Below, piece after piece: positions 8,412 through 17,500 of a stretch of DNA of 38,567 nucleotides. The DNA is from Acidobacteria bacterium 13_1_20CM_58_21 (GTDB taxonomy: Bacteria; Acidobacteriota; Terriglobia; Acidiferrales; UBA7541): positions 1 through 38,567 of the forward strand of contig MNIJ01000123.1 of the NCBI GenBank assembly GCA_001919715.1, in the 5' to 3' direction. The translations under genes were made by a program, and so were the position numbers. Each line of letters starts with the position of its first letter. The stretch's first letter is position 1. Below the pieces are notes generated by a model. That model had not been told where the DNA came from. It ran no database searches and saw nothing but the letters and a program-made list of their open reading frames with translations.

Positions 8412-9197
8412 TTAGGACGCTTCGGCGATGTAGATCATCTCGGGTGAAGAATCAGCGAGTGTCGAGCGGTCGAAATTTCCGTACAGCGCGGTAACGCGGA
8501 ACCCGCAGCGCGCCAGAAGGTGTTCGATCTCGTAGCGGAAGAAATACCGCAACGTCCAGGCGAACACCAGCTTCTCTTGGCGCCCGTCCGGATGCCGGAC
8601 CGAAAAAATCATCTCCAGGTCATTCCGTTGCTCCGCGCGATGGAACGCGGCCACTCGCTCGCTGACGCGCACCTGTCGGCCGTCGTCGGTTTTGTACTCG
8701 GTCACCAGCATTTCTCGCATGTGCACGGGATCGTGCATGCGCTCGGCATCTGTTTGGAAGACATCCAGAATCAGACGCCCGCCCGGCGCGAGATGCTTCT
8801 GAACGCAGTCGAGGCAATCCGTCTGCTGGCGCACCTCCAGGAGGTGCTGAAATGGGCGGAAAGGAATGATAACCAGCCGAAATCTTTCGCCCAGATCGAA
8901 CCGCGCCATGTCGCCTTGAACCAGGTGAACGCGTTCGCGCGCTTCGACAGGGAGTGCCGCGCGCTTGGTCACCGCGCGTTCCAGCATGCGCTCGGAAAGA
9001 TCAAGCCCGGTGATCCGCTTTCCGGCCTCTGCCAGCGTCATGGTGATGCGCCCCGTGCCGCAGCCCAGCTCCAGAATGGGATCGCCGAAGTCGCGCGCGG
9101 CGGCGCGATAGAACGCCACGTCCTGCCACCGTTTGCTCACGACTGGCGACTCGTCGTAGTAGTCCGCGATAAACGAATCGTATAACTCTGAGGCCAT
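8412..9197 (-). CDS. Class I SAM-dependent methyltransferase
   Basis: A protein of 261 residues. The ATG at 9197 (MASELYDSFIADYYDESP) is preferred to the in-frame ATG at 9221 because GGAGA lies 6-7 nt before it. The SAM-binding motif I is clear (ILELGCGTGRITMTLAEAG), followed by the acidic motif II end at ITGLDLSERMLERA and motif III around VHLVQGDMARFDLGERF. A Rossmann-fold methyltransferase of the Methyltransf_25 type is therefore secure; the substrate is not known. The C-terminal part (FAWTLRYFFRYEIEHLLARC, then GFRVTALYGNFD) is typical of small-molecule methyltransferases. The gene is followed by none on its strand and lies downstream of the RidA gene, from which it is 69 nt away, so they may be co-transcribed. 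Confidence 0.9.
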   Translation of the reverse strand: MASELYDSFIADYYDESPVVSKRWQDVAFYRAAARDFGDPILELGCGTGRITMTLAEAGKRITGLDLSERMLERAVTKRAALPVEARERVHLVQGDMARFDLGERFRLVIIPFRPFQHLLEVRQQTDCLDCVQKHLAPGGRLILDVFQTDAERMHDPVHMREMLVTEYKTDDGRQVRVSERVAAFHRAEQRNDLEMIFSVRHPDGRQEKLVFAWTLRYFFRYEIEHLLARCGFRVTALYGNFDRSTLADSSPEMIYIAEAS

Positions 9198-9266
9198 GAA
9201 AAGTCTCCGGCTAATTGCCAATCGTCCTGGGGGGAACGCTAAACGGTGTCCTATACCTCCATTACC

Positions 9267-9653
9267 TCATTCCACCACCGCGTCCGCCTCAATCTCCACG
9301 AGCATTTCCGGTGCAATCAGCTTGCTCACTTCCACCATGCTCGTGGCCGGCCGGATCTCCCCGAAAAACTCTCCGTGCGCGCGTCCGGCCTTTTCCCATT
9401 CGGCGATGTTGGTGACATAAATTCGCGTCCGTACAACATCTTTGAGGCTCGCGCCAGCCTTGACGAGCGCCGCCTCGATGTTCTTGATGGTTTCGACCGT
9501 TTGCGCTCGCAGGTCACCCACACCCACAATCTTTCCATCCGGTCCCGTCGCGGTAGTTCCCGACACGGTAATGACGTTGCCCATCCTTACCGCCCGCGAG
9601 TAGCCTACGATGGGCTCCCACGGCGCACCGCTCGAAATATTCTGACGCGTCAT
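9267..9653 (-). CDS. RidA/YjgF/UK114 family protein
   Basis: A protein of 128 residues, the usual family length. The ATG at 9653 is taken because AAGGAGAG lies 8 nt before it; an in-frame start at 9680 would add nine residues with no family match. Family features are the N-terminal [20 protein letters not shown], then [30 protein letters not shown] and [15 protein letters not shown]. RidA proteins hydrolyse reactive enamine and imine intermediates released by PLP enzymes. Arg105 in the E. coli numbering probably corresponds to the Arg in VRTRIYVT, as in active members, though other subfamilies keep it too. The gene is divergent from the PLP enzyme cystathionine beta-synthase, 149 nt away, which fits a protective role next to a source of such intermediates. 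That link is inference. Confidence 0.9.
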   Translation of the reverse strand: MTRQNISSGAPWEPIVGYSRAVRMGNVITVSGTTATGPDGKIVGVGDLRAQTVETIKNIEAALVKAGASLKDVVRTRIYVTNIAEWEKAGRAHGEFFGEIRPATSMVEVSKLIAPEMLVEIEADAVVE

Positions 9654-9802
9654 GCTGGTCTCTCCTTCTCGGGAAATCATGGAAAGAATAATCTACTCTC
9701 ATCTTGTTTGGACGTAAGAAAATGTTCGCGCCGCCCAATAGCAGAACTCCTCGGAGAAGATGCTAGACTGATTGAGATTTGGCGGAGAAACCGAGAACAC
9801 TG

Positions 9803-11191
9803 ATGAGGTGCAACAACATTCTGGAAGCGGTTGGGCATACCCCACTGGTGCGCCTCAACCGCATCAATCAGGGTCTGAAGCCGCAAATCTACGTCAAGGC
9901 CGAGTTCACCAATCCGGGCGGCTCGGTGAAAGACCGCATTGGCATCAGCATGATCGACGAGGCCGAGAAAAAAGGCCTGCTCAAGCCCGGCGGCACAATC
10001 ATTGAAGGCACATCGGGCAATACCGGTATGGGTCTGGCGCTAGTCGCGGCGGTGCGCGGTTACAAGTGCGTTTTCACGACCACGGACAAACAATCCAAGG
10101 AAAAAGTCGATCTCCTCAAAGCCCTGGGCGCCGAAGTCATCGTCTGTCCGACCGCCGTCGAGCCGGAAGATCCGCGCAGTTACTATTCGGTGGCCAAAAA
10201 ACTCGCCCGCGAGATTCCCAATTCTTATTACCCGAATCAGTATGACAATCCCAGCAATCCCGAAGCGCATTACCGCACCACGGGTCCCGAGATTTGGGAA
10301 GACAGCGAAGGCCAGATCACCCACTTCGTGTGCGGTATGGGCACCGGCGGCACCGTCAGCGGCGTGGGAAAATACCTGAAGGAAAAAAATCCCCATGTCA
10401 AAATCATCGGCGTCGATCCCTACGGCTCGCTGTACTACGATTTCGTCAAGACCGGGCAAACCATCAAAGCCAAAACGTACGTTGTGGAAGGTATCGGCGA
10501 GGATTTCTTCCCAACGACCATGAATCTGAAAATTCTGGATGACGTCATCCAAGTGAGCGACGAGGAATGTTTCGTTGTGGCGCGCCGTCTGGCGAAGCTG
10601 GAAGGCTTGTTCACCGGCGGCTCCGGCGGCGGTTGCATCTGCGGGACGTTGCTCCTTGCCAAAGACCTGGGCCCGCATGACTTCGTGGTCGCGTTGCTGC
10701 CGGACACCGGCACGCGCTATCTCAGCAAGGTTTACAACGACCTGTGGATGCACGAGCGCGGCTATGTTGATGCGGCTACCGCCATCACCGCAGCGGATGT
10801 CGTCAACGCCAAACACGCGACCGGCAAAGTGCGCGAACTGGTCATCGCGCGGCCTTACCAGACCGTTTTCCACGCCCTCAAGACCATGCAGGAGCAGGAC
10901 GTTTCGCAGATTCCAATCTTTGAGGAGAATGTTCCGATCGGCACAATCTACGAAGACCAGATACTCAACCTCGCCTTGCAGGGCAAGGATCTTCGTAAGC
11001 TCGTCGTCCGCGAAGTCATGAGCAAGCCTTTGCCGCAGGTGCCCAGGACCGCACCCGTCGAGCGCATCACCCACATCCTCAGCCATGAGAACCCTGCGGT
11101 CTTTGTCGAAATGGGCGACTCTCGTTTTGAGATCCTCACCAAATACGACCTCGTGAGCACCGTCGCCAGCCTCATGGAACAAAAGCGCTGA
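9803..11191 (+). CDS. Cystathionine beta-synthase (PLP enzyme with C-terminal CBS-domain pair)
   Basis: A protein of 462 residues. The ATG at 9803 (MRCNNILEAVGHTPLVRLN) aligns with the usual start of the family; an in-frame TTG at 9779 is possible, and neither has a strong ribosome site. The fold-II PLP core shows NPGGSVKDRIG with the cofactor Lys, the phosphate- and substrate-binding GTSGNTGMGLA, and GMGTGGTVSGVGKYL. The pattern VVEGIGEDFFPTTM and then FTGGSGGG fits true cystathionine beta-synthases better than cysteine synthase (CysK/CysM). The last 120 residues form a pair of CBS domains, a regulatory module often binding adenosyl ligands such as SAM. The enzyme condenses serine (or O-acetylserine) with homocysteine to give cystathionine. 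It lies 37 nt before the homocysteine methyltransferase/MTHFR gene, so the two compete for the same substrate. Confidence 0.9.
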   Translation: MRCNNILEAVGHTPLVRLNRINQGLKPQIYVKAEFTNPGGSVKDRIGISMIDEAEKKGLLKPGGTIIEGTSGNTGMGLALVAAVRGYKCVFTTTDKQSKEKVDLLKALGAEVIVCPTAVEPEDPRSYYSVAKKLAREIPNSYYPNQYDNPSNPEAHYRTTGPEIWEDSEGQITHFVCGMGTGGTVSGVGKYLKEKNPHVKIIGVDPYGSLYYDFVKTGQTIKAKTYVVEGIGEDFFPTTMNLKILDDVIQVSDEECFVVARRLAKLEGLFTGGSGGGCICGTLLLAKDLGPHDFVVALLPDTGTRYLSKVYNDLWMHERGYVDAATAITAADVVNAKHATGKVRELVIARPYQTVFHALKTMQEQDVSQIPIFEENVPIGTIYEDQILNLALQGKDLRKLVVREVMSKPLPQVPRTAPVERITHILSHENPAVFVEMGDSRFEILTKYDLVSTVASLMEQKR

Positions 11192-11228
11192 GCGCGGCCG
11201 CATCTTCAGCAGGCAGGACAATGGAACT

Positions 11229-13058
11229 GTGAAGATTTACGATTTCAACGAACGGCTGAAAGACGCCATCCTGGTCGCCGATGGAGCGATGGGCTCGATG
11301 CTGCACGAAGCGGTGGGCTTCGAACGCTGCTTCGATGAGCTGAATTCTACCGAGCCGGAGGCGGTATTCCGTATCCACCAGGCGTACATCGAAGCCGGTG
11401 CGCAAATCATCGAAACCAACACGTTTGGCGCAAATCGCTTTAAGCTCGCCCCGCTCGGCTTGGCCGAGGAAGTCCAGCGCTTCAACAGCCGGGGGGTGAA
11501 AATCGCCCGCGAAGCACGCGAGTCGGCGGCGCGTGAAGTGCTCATCGCCGGGTCCATCGGTCCACTGGGTCTCGGCGTGCAGTCGCGCCACCCGTCCCCC
11601 GAAGAAATACAGGAAATTTTTCACGAACAGGCGCTCGCGCTCGAAGAACGTGGGGTCGACTTTTACATCCTGGAAACGTTTTCCTATATCGAAGAGGTGC
11701 TCTTGGCCATCGACGCCATTCGCTCGTTTTCCGGCTTGCCCATTGTTGCTCAGCTCACCTACGCGGAAGAAGGCACGACCTACGGCGATGTCCGCCCCTC
11801 CGATGCCGCAGCGCAATTGAAGAATAAAAACGTCCAGGTAATCGGCGCGAATTGCACGCTTGGTCCGCAGGCGCTTCTGCCCATTCTCGAGGAGCTTGCC
11901 GCCGTTGATGGACTTCGCGTCAGCGGCATGCCCAACGCCGGTTTTCCCAAGCGCGAAGGCGATCGCATCGTGTATCCAAGATCTTCACCGGAATATTTTG
12001 CGCTTTTCGCCCGTGAAGCCGCGGCACTCGGCGTGCGGATTCTGGGGGGTTGCTGCGGTACGACGCCGGCGCATATTCGCGCCATGGCCGAAGCCGTCAA
12101 ATTGTTGCGACCCTCCGAAACCCATCCCGTGGTGCGGTCCGTCGAAACCGTGTTAAGACCTGTGCCGGTGGCCCGTCGCGAGCCCGACAGCAGGTTCTGG
12201 AAACAACTTCAGAAAAAGGAATTCAGCGTCTGCTTGGAAATCGATCCGCCAAAGGGCCTCTCGCTCGATCGCATCTTCGAGCAGGTCGACAAGGTCATGG
12301 CCTCGAAGAAAGTGGATGCCATCGACATCAACAGCGGAGCCATGGCCCGCGTCGGCATGGACGCGCTGATTGTGGCCGGCGCTCTGGAAGCCCGCGGCAT
12401 TGAAACCGTTCCCCATCTGACCACGCGCGACCAGAATATCATCGGCCTGCAAGCCGCGCTTCTCGGCGCATGGACCGTCGGCGGCGTTCGCAATGTACTG
12501 GCCATCACGGGTGATCCGCCATCGGTCGGTGATTACCCGGAAACCAGCGGCGTCTACGAAGTCGATTCCGTCGGCCTGGTCAAAGTTCTGAACCGGCTGA
12601 ATCAGGGCACCGACTGGGCCGGAAAAACTCTCGGCGGCGCAACGAATTTCACCATCGGCGTGGCTGTCAATCCCGTTGCCGACGATCTCGACAACGAAAT
12701 CGAGCGCTTCCACGCCAAGGTCGAAGCCGGCGCGCATTTCGCCATGACTCAGCCGCTCTTCGACCCCCAACACTGGCACGCTTTCCTGAACAAACTCGGC
12801 GGCAAGCCGGTGATCCCCGTGCTGATCGGTATCTGGCCGCTCAACAGCTACAAGCAGGCCCTGCGTTTGAGCAACGAAGTGCCCGGCATCGTCATCCCCG
12901 AGCCGCTGTTGAAGTCCATGGAAGCCGCAGGGAGCGCCGCGCGCGATCGCGGCTTTGAAGTCGCCCGCGACATGCTCGCCTGGGCGCGCACCGAACTCGC
13001 CGGTGCCTATCTCATTCCGCCGTTCAAGCGTTATGAAGAAATTCTCGAGATCCTTTGA
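11229..13058 (+). CDS. Bifunctional homocysteine S-methyltransferase / methylenetetrahydrofolate reductase
   Basis: A protein of 609 residues starting at GTG. Residues about 1-300 are a homocysteine methyltransferase barrel: VADGAMGSMLHEAVG, IIETNTFGANRFKL and the zinc-binding cysteines at GANC (Cys209) and GGCCGTTP (Cys275, Cys276). Residues about 325-609 are a MetF-like flavin barrel, seen at SVCLEIDPPKGLSLDRIFEQ, VLAITGDPPSVGDYPET and FAMTQPLFDPQHW. This YitJ-type fusion makes 5-methyl-THF and uses a methyl donor to convert homocysteine to methionine; it lacks the cobalamin domains of MetH. Acidobacteria often carry this fusion. The gene follows cystathionine beta-synthase by 37 nt and should be in the same transcript. 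No SAM or SAH riboswitch is visible upstream of the pair. The exact methyl donor is not shown by the sequence. Confidence 0.92.
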   Translation: MKIYDFNERLKDAILVADGAMGSMLHEAVGFERCFDELNSTEPEAVFRIHQAYIEAGAQIIETNTFGANRFKLAPLGLAEEVQRFNSRGVKIAREARESAAREVLIAGSIGPLGLGVQSRHPSPEEIQEIFHEQALALEERGVDFYILETFSYIEEVLLAIDAIRSFSGLPIVAQLTYAEEGTTYGDVRPSDAAAQLKNKNVQVIGANCTLGPQALLPILEELAAVDGLRVSGMPNAGFPKREGDRIVYPRSSPEYFALFAREAAALGVRILGGCCGTTPAHIRAMAEAVKLLRPSETHPVVRSVETVLRPVPVARREPDSRFWKQLQKKEFSVCLEIDPPKGLSLDRIFEQVDKVMASKKVDAIDINSGAMARVGMDALIVAGALEARGIETVPHLTTRDQNIIGLQAALLGAWTVGGVRNVLAITGDPPSVGDYPETSGVYEVDSVGLVKVLNRLNQGTDWAGKTLGGATNFTIGVAVNPVADDLDNEIERFHAKVEAGAHFAMTQPLFDPQHWHAFLNKLGGKPVIPVLIGIWPLNSYKQALRLSNEVPGIVIPEPLLKSMEAAGSAARDRGFEVARDMLAWARTELAGAYLIPPFKRYEEILEIL

Positions 13059-13306
13059 TGTACAGCCTTATCAAACCAAACAGTGAGTCTAGGAAAGCAC
13101 ACCAAGTGTTGGCCAGCTGTGTTGCTAAAGGGAGAGGCTGGCTACGGAGCCGGTGTTAGCCCGGTGGGTTCCTCCCACAACGCCCTTGGCTAAGGCCAGG
13201 AGAACGAGGAGGCTTAACGTTCGGGCAAATACCGGCGCGATCAGTCCCCGGGCCACGATGGCGTGACAAGTGGTTGTCCAGCCTGGTCGCGGCCCACCTC
13301 GTGGCG
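13059..13306. other. Intergenic region with a small hairpin, convergent genes
   Basis: About 248 bases between the MTHFR fusion (plus) and the DUF4440 gene (minus). The one structure I can point to is a hairpin with arms GTGGG (13164-13168) and CCCAC (13174-13178), without a T-run. No tRNA-like cloverleaf or protein-coding frame with family features is seen. Confidence 0.5.
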
Positions 13307-13849
13307 TCAATCAGGCCGGAAGCCGGCCGTCTGGTAGAAAAATCCTTCCTCCATAATCACATCAGCACCCAACTTCTCTGGAAGCACGGCGCTGGTATGA
13401 TCGTGAATGATCTTCCATCCATCCGGGAAGCGTTGCCACACCAGGGTAAACACTCCTCCGACATCACCTTTTTCACGTTTCAAATGCCAACGCCCCAGGA
13501 CCAGCGCGGCTTGCGGCCCCAAAAATCGAAACTCTAGCTCCGAAAAATCCAGCTGTCCCATCGCCCCGGAGTCGGGATAATTCTTTTTATATCGCGTGCG
13601 CACCGCGTCCCAGCCTCGTGCCACGCCGCTGTTCCCGGAAAAGGTCAGTTCCGGAGAACGCCAATAGCCCTCCAGAAAGGCGTCCACATCGCCACGGTTC
13701 CACGCGGTCTGCTGCCCGCTTAGAACGGCGTGGATGGCTTCCTGGTCGGTGTGACGCTCCTCGGCGGGACGGGCGAGTCTAGCGACCAAGAGGAACACCA
13801 CCATTGCCAATCGAACCGCCACGAGTACGCAGCAACGAATTGCTCGCAT
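13307..13849 (-). CDS. Secreted SnoaL-like / DUF4440 family protein
   Basis: A protein of 180 residues. The ATG at 13849 has a strong ribosome site (GAGGAGAG, 6 nt away), while the longer in-frame start at 13936 has none. The N-terminus is a signal peptide or anchor (MRAIRCCVLVAVRLAMVVFL). The remainder is a cone-shaped NTF2-like fold of the DUF4440/SnoaL type, with AIHAVLSGQQTAWNRGDVDA, FLEGYWRSPELTFSG and a closing WQRFPDGWKIIHDHTSAV. Family members include many small-molecule-binding or isomerase-like proteins, and the ligand here cannot be deduced. The conserved Asp in WNRGDVDAFL and the His pair near the C-terminus line the cavity in relatives. The gene stands alone. Confidence 0.85.
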   Translation of the reverse strand: MRAIRCCVLVAVRLAMVVFLLVARLARPAEERHTDQEAIHAVLSGQQTAWNRGDVDAFLEGYWRSPELTFSGNSGVARGWDAVRTRYKKNYPDSGAMGQLDFSELEFRFLGPQAALVLGRWHLKREKGDVGGVFTLVWQRFPDGWKIIHDHTSAVLPEKLGADVIMEEGFFYQTAGFRPD

Positions 13850-14038
13850 GGCCGCTCTCCTCAGGAAAAAACCCTGGTCTCCGTCTGAGGATAAGCTGAC
13901 GACCGCCTGGCCGGCAAGCATTCGCGGGTAAGCCAAATAATCCCAAAGGGTTACATCCGATAGTCCCAGCCCGCTAGTACTTCGGAGCTATTGGAATCTA
14001 TCTTTGTCCCCGCCAGAATCCCGTTAGAGGCTGAGGGA

Positions 14039-14443
14039 ATGTACAGCGCCATGCTACTTGCGATCTCCATTGTGGCCCTTTCCCAGTTCGCGCTCTATTA
14101 TTGGAGAGCGGTCCTGGCGGGTGTTGCGGCGACGCCGGTTTCTGACCGCGTGCTAGTTGCAGCCCAGGTCGAAAATGGGCGCGTTAGGCCCGAGGATTTC
14201 CAGACCTTGTCCGGCTTACATCATTTGACCCTTGATCTCTATCCCAATCGCAGCGGATTGGGTTTGGTACGTCTGTATTACAAGCTTATCGAAGGCCTGG
14301 ATGTTTTTCTCGGCAAGAAGATTCCTGCTTTCGCCGTCTGGAGCGAAAGCGAACGGGTCATCTGCGCCCGTTACGCGGCCGTCCAGGTCGATCGCCGCCT
14401 TCAGGCCAACCTCGACCTAGCGGCCTCGCTGTACACCTGCTAA
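14039..14443 (+). CDS. Hypothetical membrane-anchored protein
   Basis: A protein of 134 residues that I do not recognise. The ATG at 14039 is preferred because GAGG precedes it; an in-frame TTG at 13991 would add 16 residues. One membrane segment lies at the N-terminus (MLLAISIVALSQFALYYWRA), followed by a soluble domain of about 100 residues. It contains DFQTLSGLHHLTLDLYPNRS and IEGLDVFLGKKIPAFAVWSE, and one Cys in VICARYAAV plus a C-terminal Cys in LYTC. No catalytic motif stands out. It lies alone between two minus-strand genes. Coding status rests on the intact frame, plausible start and predicted membrane segment, so it is fairly likely but not certain. Confidence 0.6.
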   Translation: MYSAMLLAISIVALSQFALYYWRAVLAGVAATPVSDRVLVAAQVENGRVRPEDFQTLSGLHHLTLDLYPNRSGLGLVRLYYKLIEGLDVFLGKKIPAFAVWSESERVICARYAAVQVDRRLQANLDLAASLYTC

Positions 14444-14471
14444 CGGACCTTCAACCGATCAGTCTTTTCCT

Positions 14472-14487
14472 GTCCCTCGCGAGGGAC
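14472..14487. terminator. 16-bp perfect palindrome between convergent genes
   Basis: GTCCCTCGCGAGGGAC reads the same on both strands. It sits between the hypothetical gene (ends 14443) and the TonB-dependent receptor gene (ends 14572), so it could form a hairpin at both 3' ends. No clear T-run follows on either strand, so termination is a guess. Confidence 0.35.
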
Positions 14488-14571
14488 CGTCTGCCTGGTT
14501 CACATCCTTCAAAAGATTTCTCGTCGTCCGGTTAAGCGAAAGCCATTCGATTGTCCCAACGCCGCCGCGGA

Positions 14572-17500
14572 TTAGAATTTGAGCTGCAGCGACATCTGAA
14601 GGATGCGCGCCTGTGACACGGTTTTGGTGATCTGGCCAAACTGCTGGCTGTTGATGTCTTGATCGGCCATAAAAAAGACTGGGTGATTCAAGACGTTAAA
14701 CGCTTCGGTACGGAAGGTTAGCTTTAGTCTTTCCGTGACGGCAAAGTCTTTCCTCGCGGAAAGATCCCAGTCAAAGTAAGCGGGACCGCTGAAGGCATTG
14801 AGCTGCAGGTTGCCTACTTCACCGGGCTGTGGATCACAGAAGCCCCCCGGAACGGCCGCGGCGCAGCTTTGCTGCGCCTGGGCCGGGATACCGGTACCGT
14901 CTGGACCGATGAGTTTCGGATTAATACCGTAAACGATGCCGCTCGGCTGCACGAATACGCCGACGTCGCTGCCGAGTTGCCCATGAGAGAGCGTGGCCAG
15001 GGCGGTGTCCCGCACTGACCGTGAACCGCCTCGATTGAACGAGGCCCACTTCGAAAGAATCGAAAATGGACTTCCGCTTTGCCAAGTTAAGACGGAAGCG
15101 GTCTGCCAGCCGTTGACGAGCAGACCGAGGGCCTTGCTGGTTGTTGAGAATAGCCTGTGATTCGTGCCCAGCGGCAGGTCATAGGTAAAATTGGCCTTGA
15201 AAGCATGGGTGATGTCGAATGCCGCCCGGCCCTTTTCGAGGAATGGCCGTGCGTTGTCCAAATACGGCTGGAAGCGGGTCTGGTCATTGTTCGTTCCCGT
15301 ACTGTAATCGGTCATTACCTTGCTAAAGACATAGTTCGCCTGCAAGTACAGCCCGCGATTGAGGCGTCGGCGAACCTCGACGACTCCGGCGTGGTAGGAA
15401 GAGAACGAACTGTTCTTCAGCAGGTCGCCGCCCATGATGAAGGGATTGGCAAAAAGGGTCACTGGATTTCCAAACCCTGGGCCCGGATTGTTCCCCGTAT
15501 CCCATTCCTCAGCATGGTAGGAAGACTCCAGTGCTCCCAGCAGTCCTAGCTGAATGTCGTCCACGAATCGCTGCTGAAAGAATTGGCTGTTGTTCGGATC
15601 GTGGGAATCTATCCCGCCAGTCGCGAAAAGAAGCGGAAAGACGGTCAGGGGCTGGCTCCCCGGACCACTGTAAAGCGGATCGAAGACACCGTTCGCCGCC
15701 AGCGAGAGGAACCCGTTGGCACGCGCTCGTTTGAAATCGGCCAAGAATCCGTTCTTGGTGAAATCCAGTTGGTTGACGTCGATGGCCCGGAACAGTCCGA
15801 CCCCGTGATTCCCAATGTATCCCATGGTAAGCGAGGTGTTCCACCCAAGATCCCGCTGAATGCTCAAGTTCCACTGCTCGACGTAGGGCATGCGTATGTG
15901 GGGATCAATGGCGTACCCCGCCACGCTGCCAACGCCTAGGTTTAGGGCGTTTGTCTGGAAATCGGTAGGCACCTGAAACGGCGGAGCAGTAAGTCCTTGA
16001 CTGTTTAGCCCACTCACCGTCAATCCGGTCAGGCCTTGTGCCGACGGACTGGAGCTCAGGCCGGAATTGCCTGCGGCTGCGTTTCCCGCAGCGGCAAAAA
16101 AAGCATCATTCACATAGTTCAAGCCAAATCCCGCGCGAACGGCGGTCTTCCCATTCCCAAACGGATCCCACGCCAGTCCGAGGTTGGGAGCAAATTGCGT
16201 CTTCCGTCCGTTATACAGCGGACGCTGGCTCGGGCCACCAGCGAAATCGACCGTGGCATTGCCAAGAAGAGTCTGTGCGACGGTCTGGCTCGCCGGTATG
16301 ACGGGAAGAAGAACCAACCCATTTTTCTCGTCCACTGGACTGTAATATTCCCAGCGCACCCCGTAGCTGAAGGTCAATTTGCGGGTCATTCTCCAGCTAT
16401 CGCCCAGATAGGTCGACCAGTTGCTTTGGCGATAATTGCGGTTGTCGCCCGCACCACTCACGAATCCGGACTGCTGACTGGTTACGTTAAACGTTTGATC
16501 CACTTGGCCCACGACGCCGGCGCCGCTGGCAAGGAGGGCAATGGCATTGAGGCGATCTGTCGAACTAATTGCTGCTCCAGCAGGAGCGGGGAAATCACTG
16601 CGGGACGGCCGGTTCGCGCCGTTAATCTCCAAGGTATAGACGGGAGTAACGCCGAAATTATCGTAGGTGAAAATGGTGACGCGTTGTAACTGGCCGCCGA
16701 AGGTGATGACGTGATTGCCGTGGACCCAATTGGCATTGTCTTTCCATGCCCAGGTACGCGTGTTGCGGCCCTGCGGCTCGAAATCAGGTGTCGGAAGCGT
16801 TGTCGCGAAGCCGCCGAGAAGGTATCCTGGCTTGGAAAAATCCTGCGTACTCGCAAAGGTGGCCGGGGCCAAGTTAAATCCAAACCTGGCGTCGTTGGTA
16901 ATGTTCCCGCCGGAATTCCAGCGCCATGCCGTGGAAAGAAATTTCGTCTTGTCGTTGTTGCTGACTATGGGAACCTTGTTAAACGAAGTGTCGATGTCCG
17001 GCCGATCGACGGTCTGCCGGTTCCACTGGAAAGTAGCCGAGATGGTGTTATGGTGGCTTAAATCGTAGTCCCCGCGGAATCCAAAGTTATCCAGGGTGTT
17101 ATTCGAACGCGCATTAAATTGGTAACCCAGCAGATTCACGCCATCTCCGACTCGATTGTTATTGGAGGCGGTGGGAACGCTCTTTAGAATTGCCAGTGTC
17201 GCGGGGTCCAGGTTGAATACCGGAACTGCCGGGCGAGCATTGTGAGAAACAGACAAAAGATCAACTGTCTGCGGAGGACCAGAGGGCAGACCGGTAGTGG
17301 TGTCCAAAGGCTGATAAGTAAAGGGCAAGGTCGGAGTTGCCGAGGCCAGCGCCGACTGGGTGGCAGGGCTGAGAATGGTGGTGTTATTGGGAGTCTGCTG
17401 GCGCAGCCGCAAGAATTCGTAATACCCATAAATGAACAGTTTATCCTTCTTGAGGGGACCGCCGAGACTGCCGCCACCCTGGTTCTGCAGAAGACCCGGC

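Noticed and set aside
9654..9802. SAM or SAH riboswitch upstream of the cystathionine beta-synthase operon
   Set aside because: The region is short and I could not trace a conserved core or pseudoknot. A covariance search would be decisive.
10040..11221. A 393-residue minus-strand frame opposite the cystathionine beta-synthase gene
   Set aside because: Antisense to a clear PLP enzyme; the frame has no motif.
13059..13306. tRNA or small RNA in the gap after the MTHFR fusion gene
   Set aside because: Only a small hairpin is visible; there is no T-loop or acceptor stem pattern.
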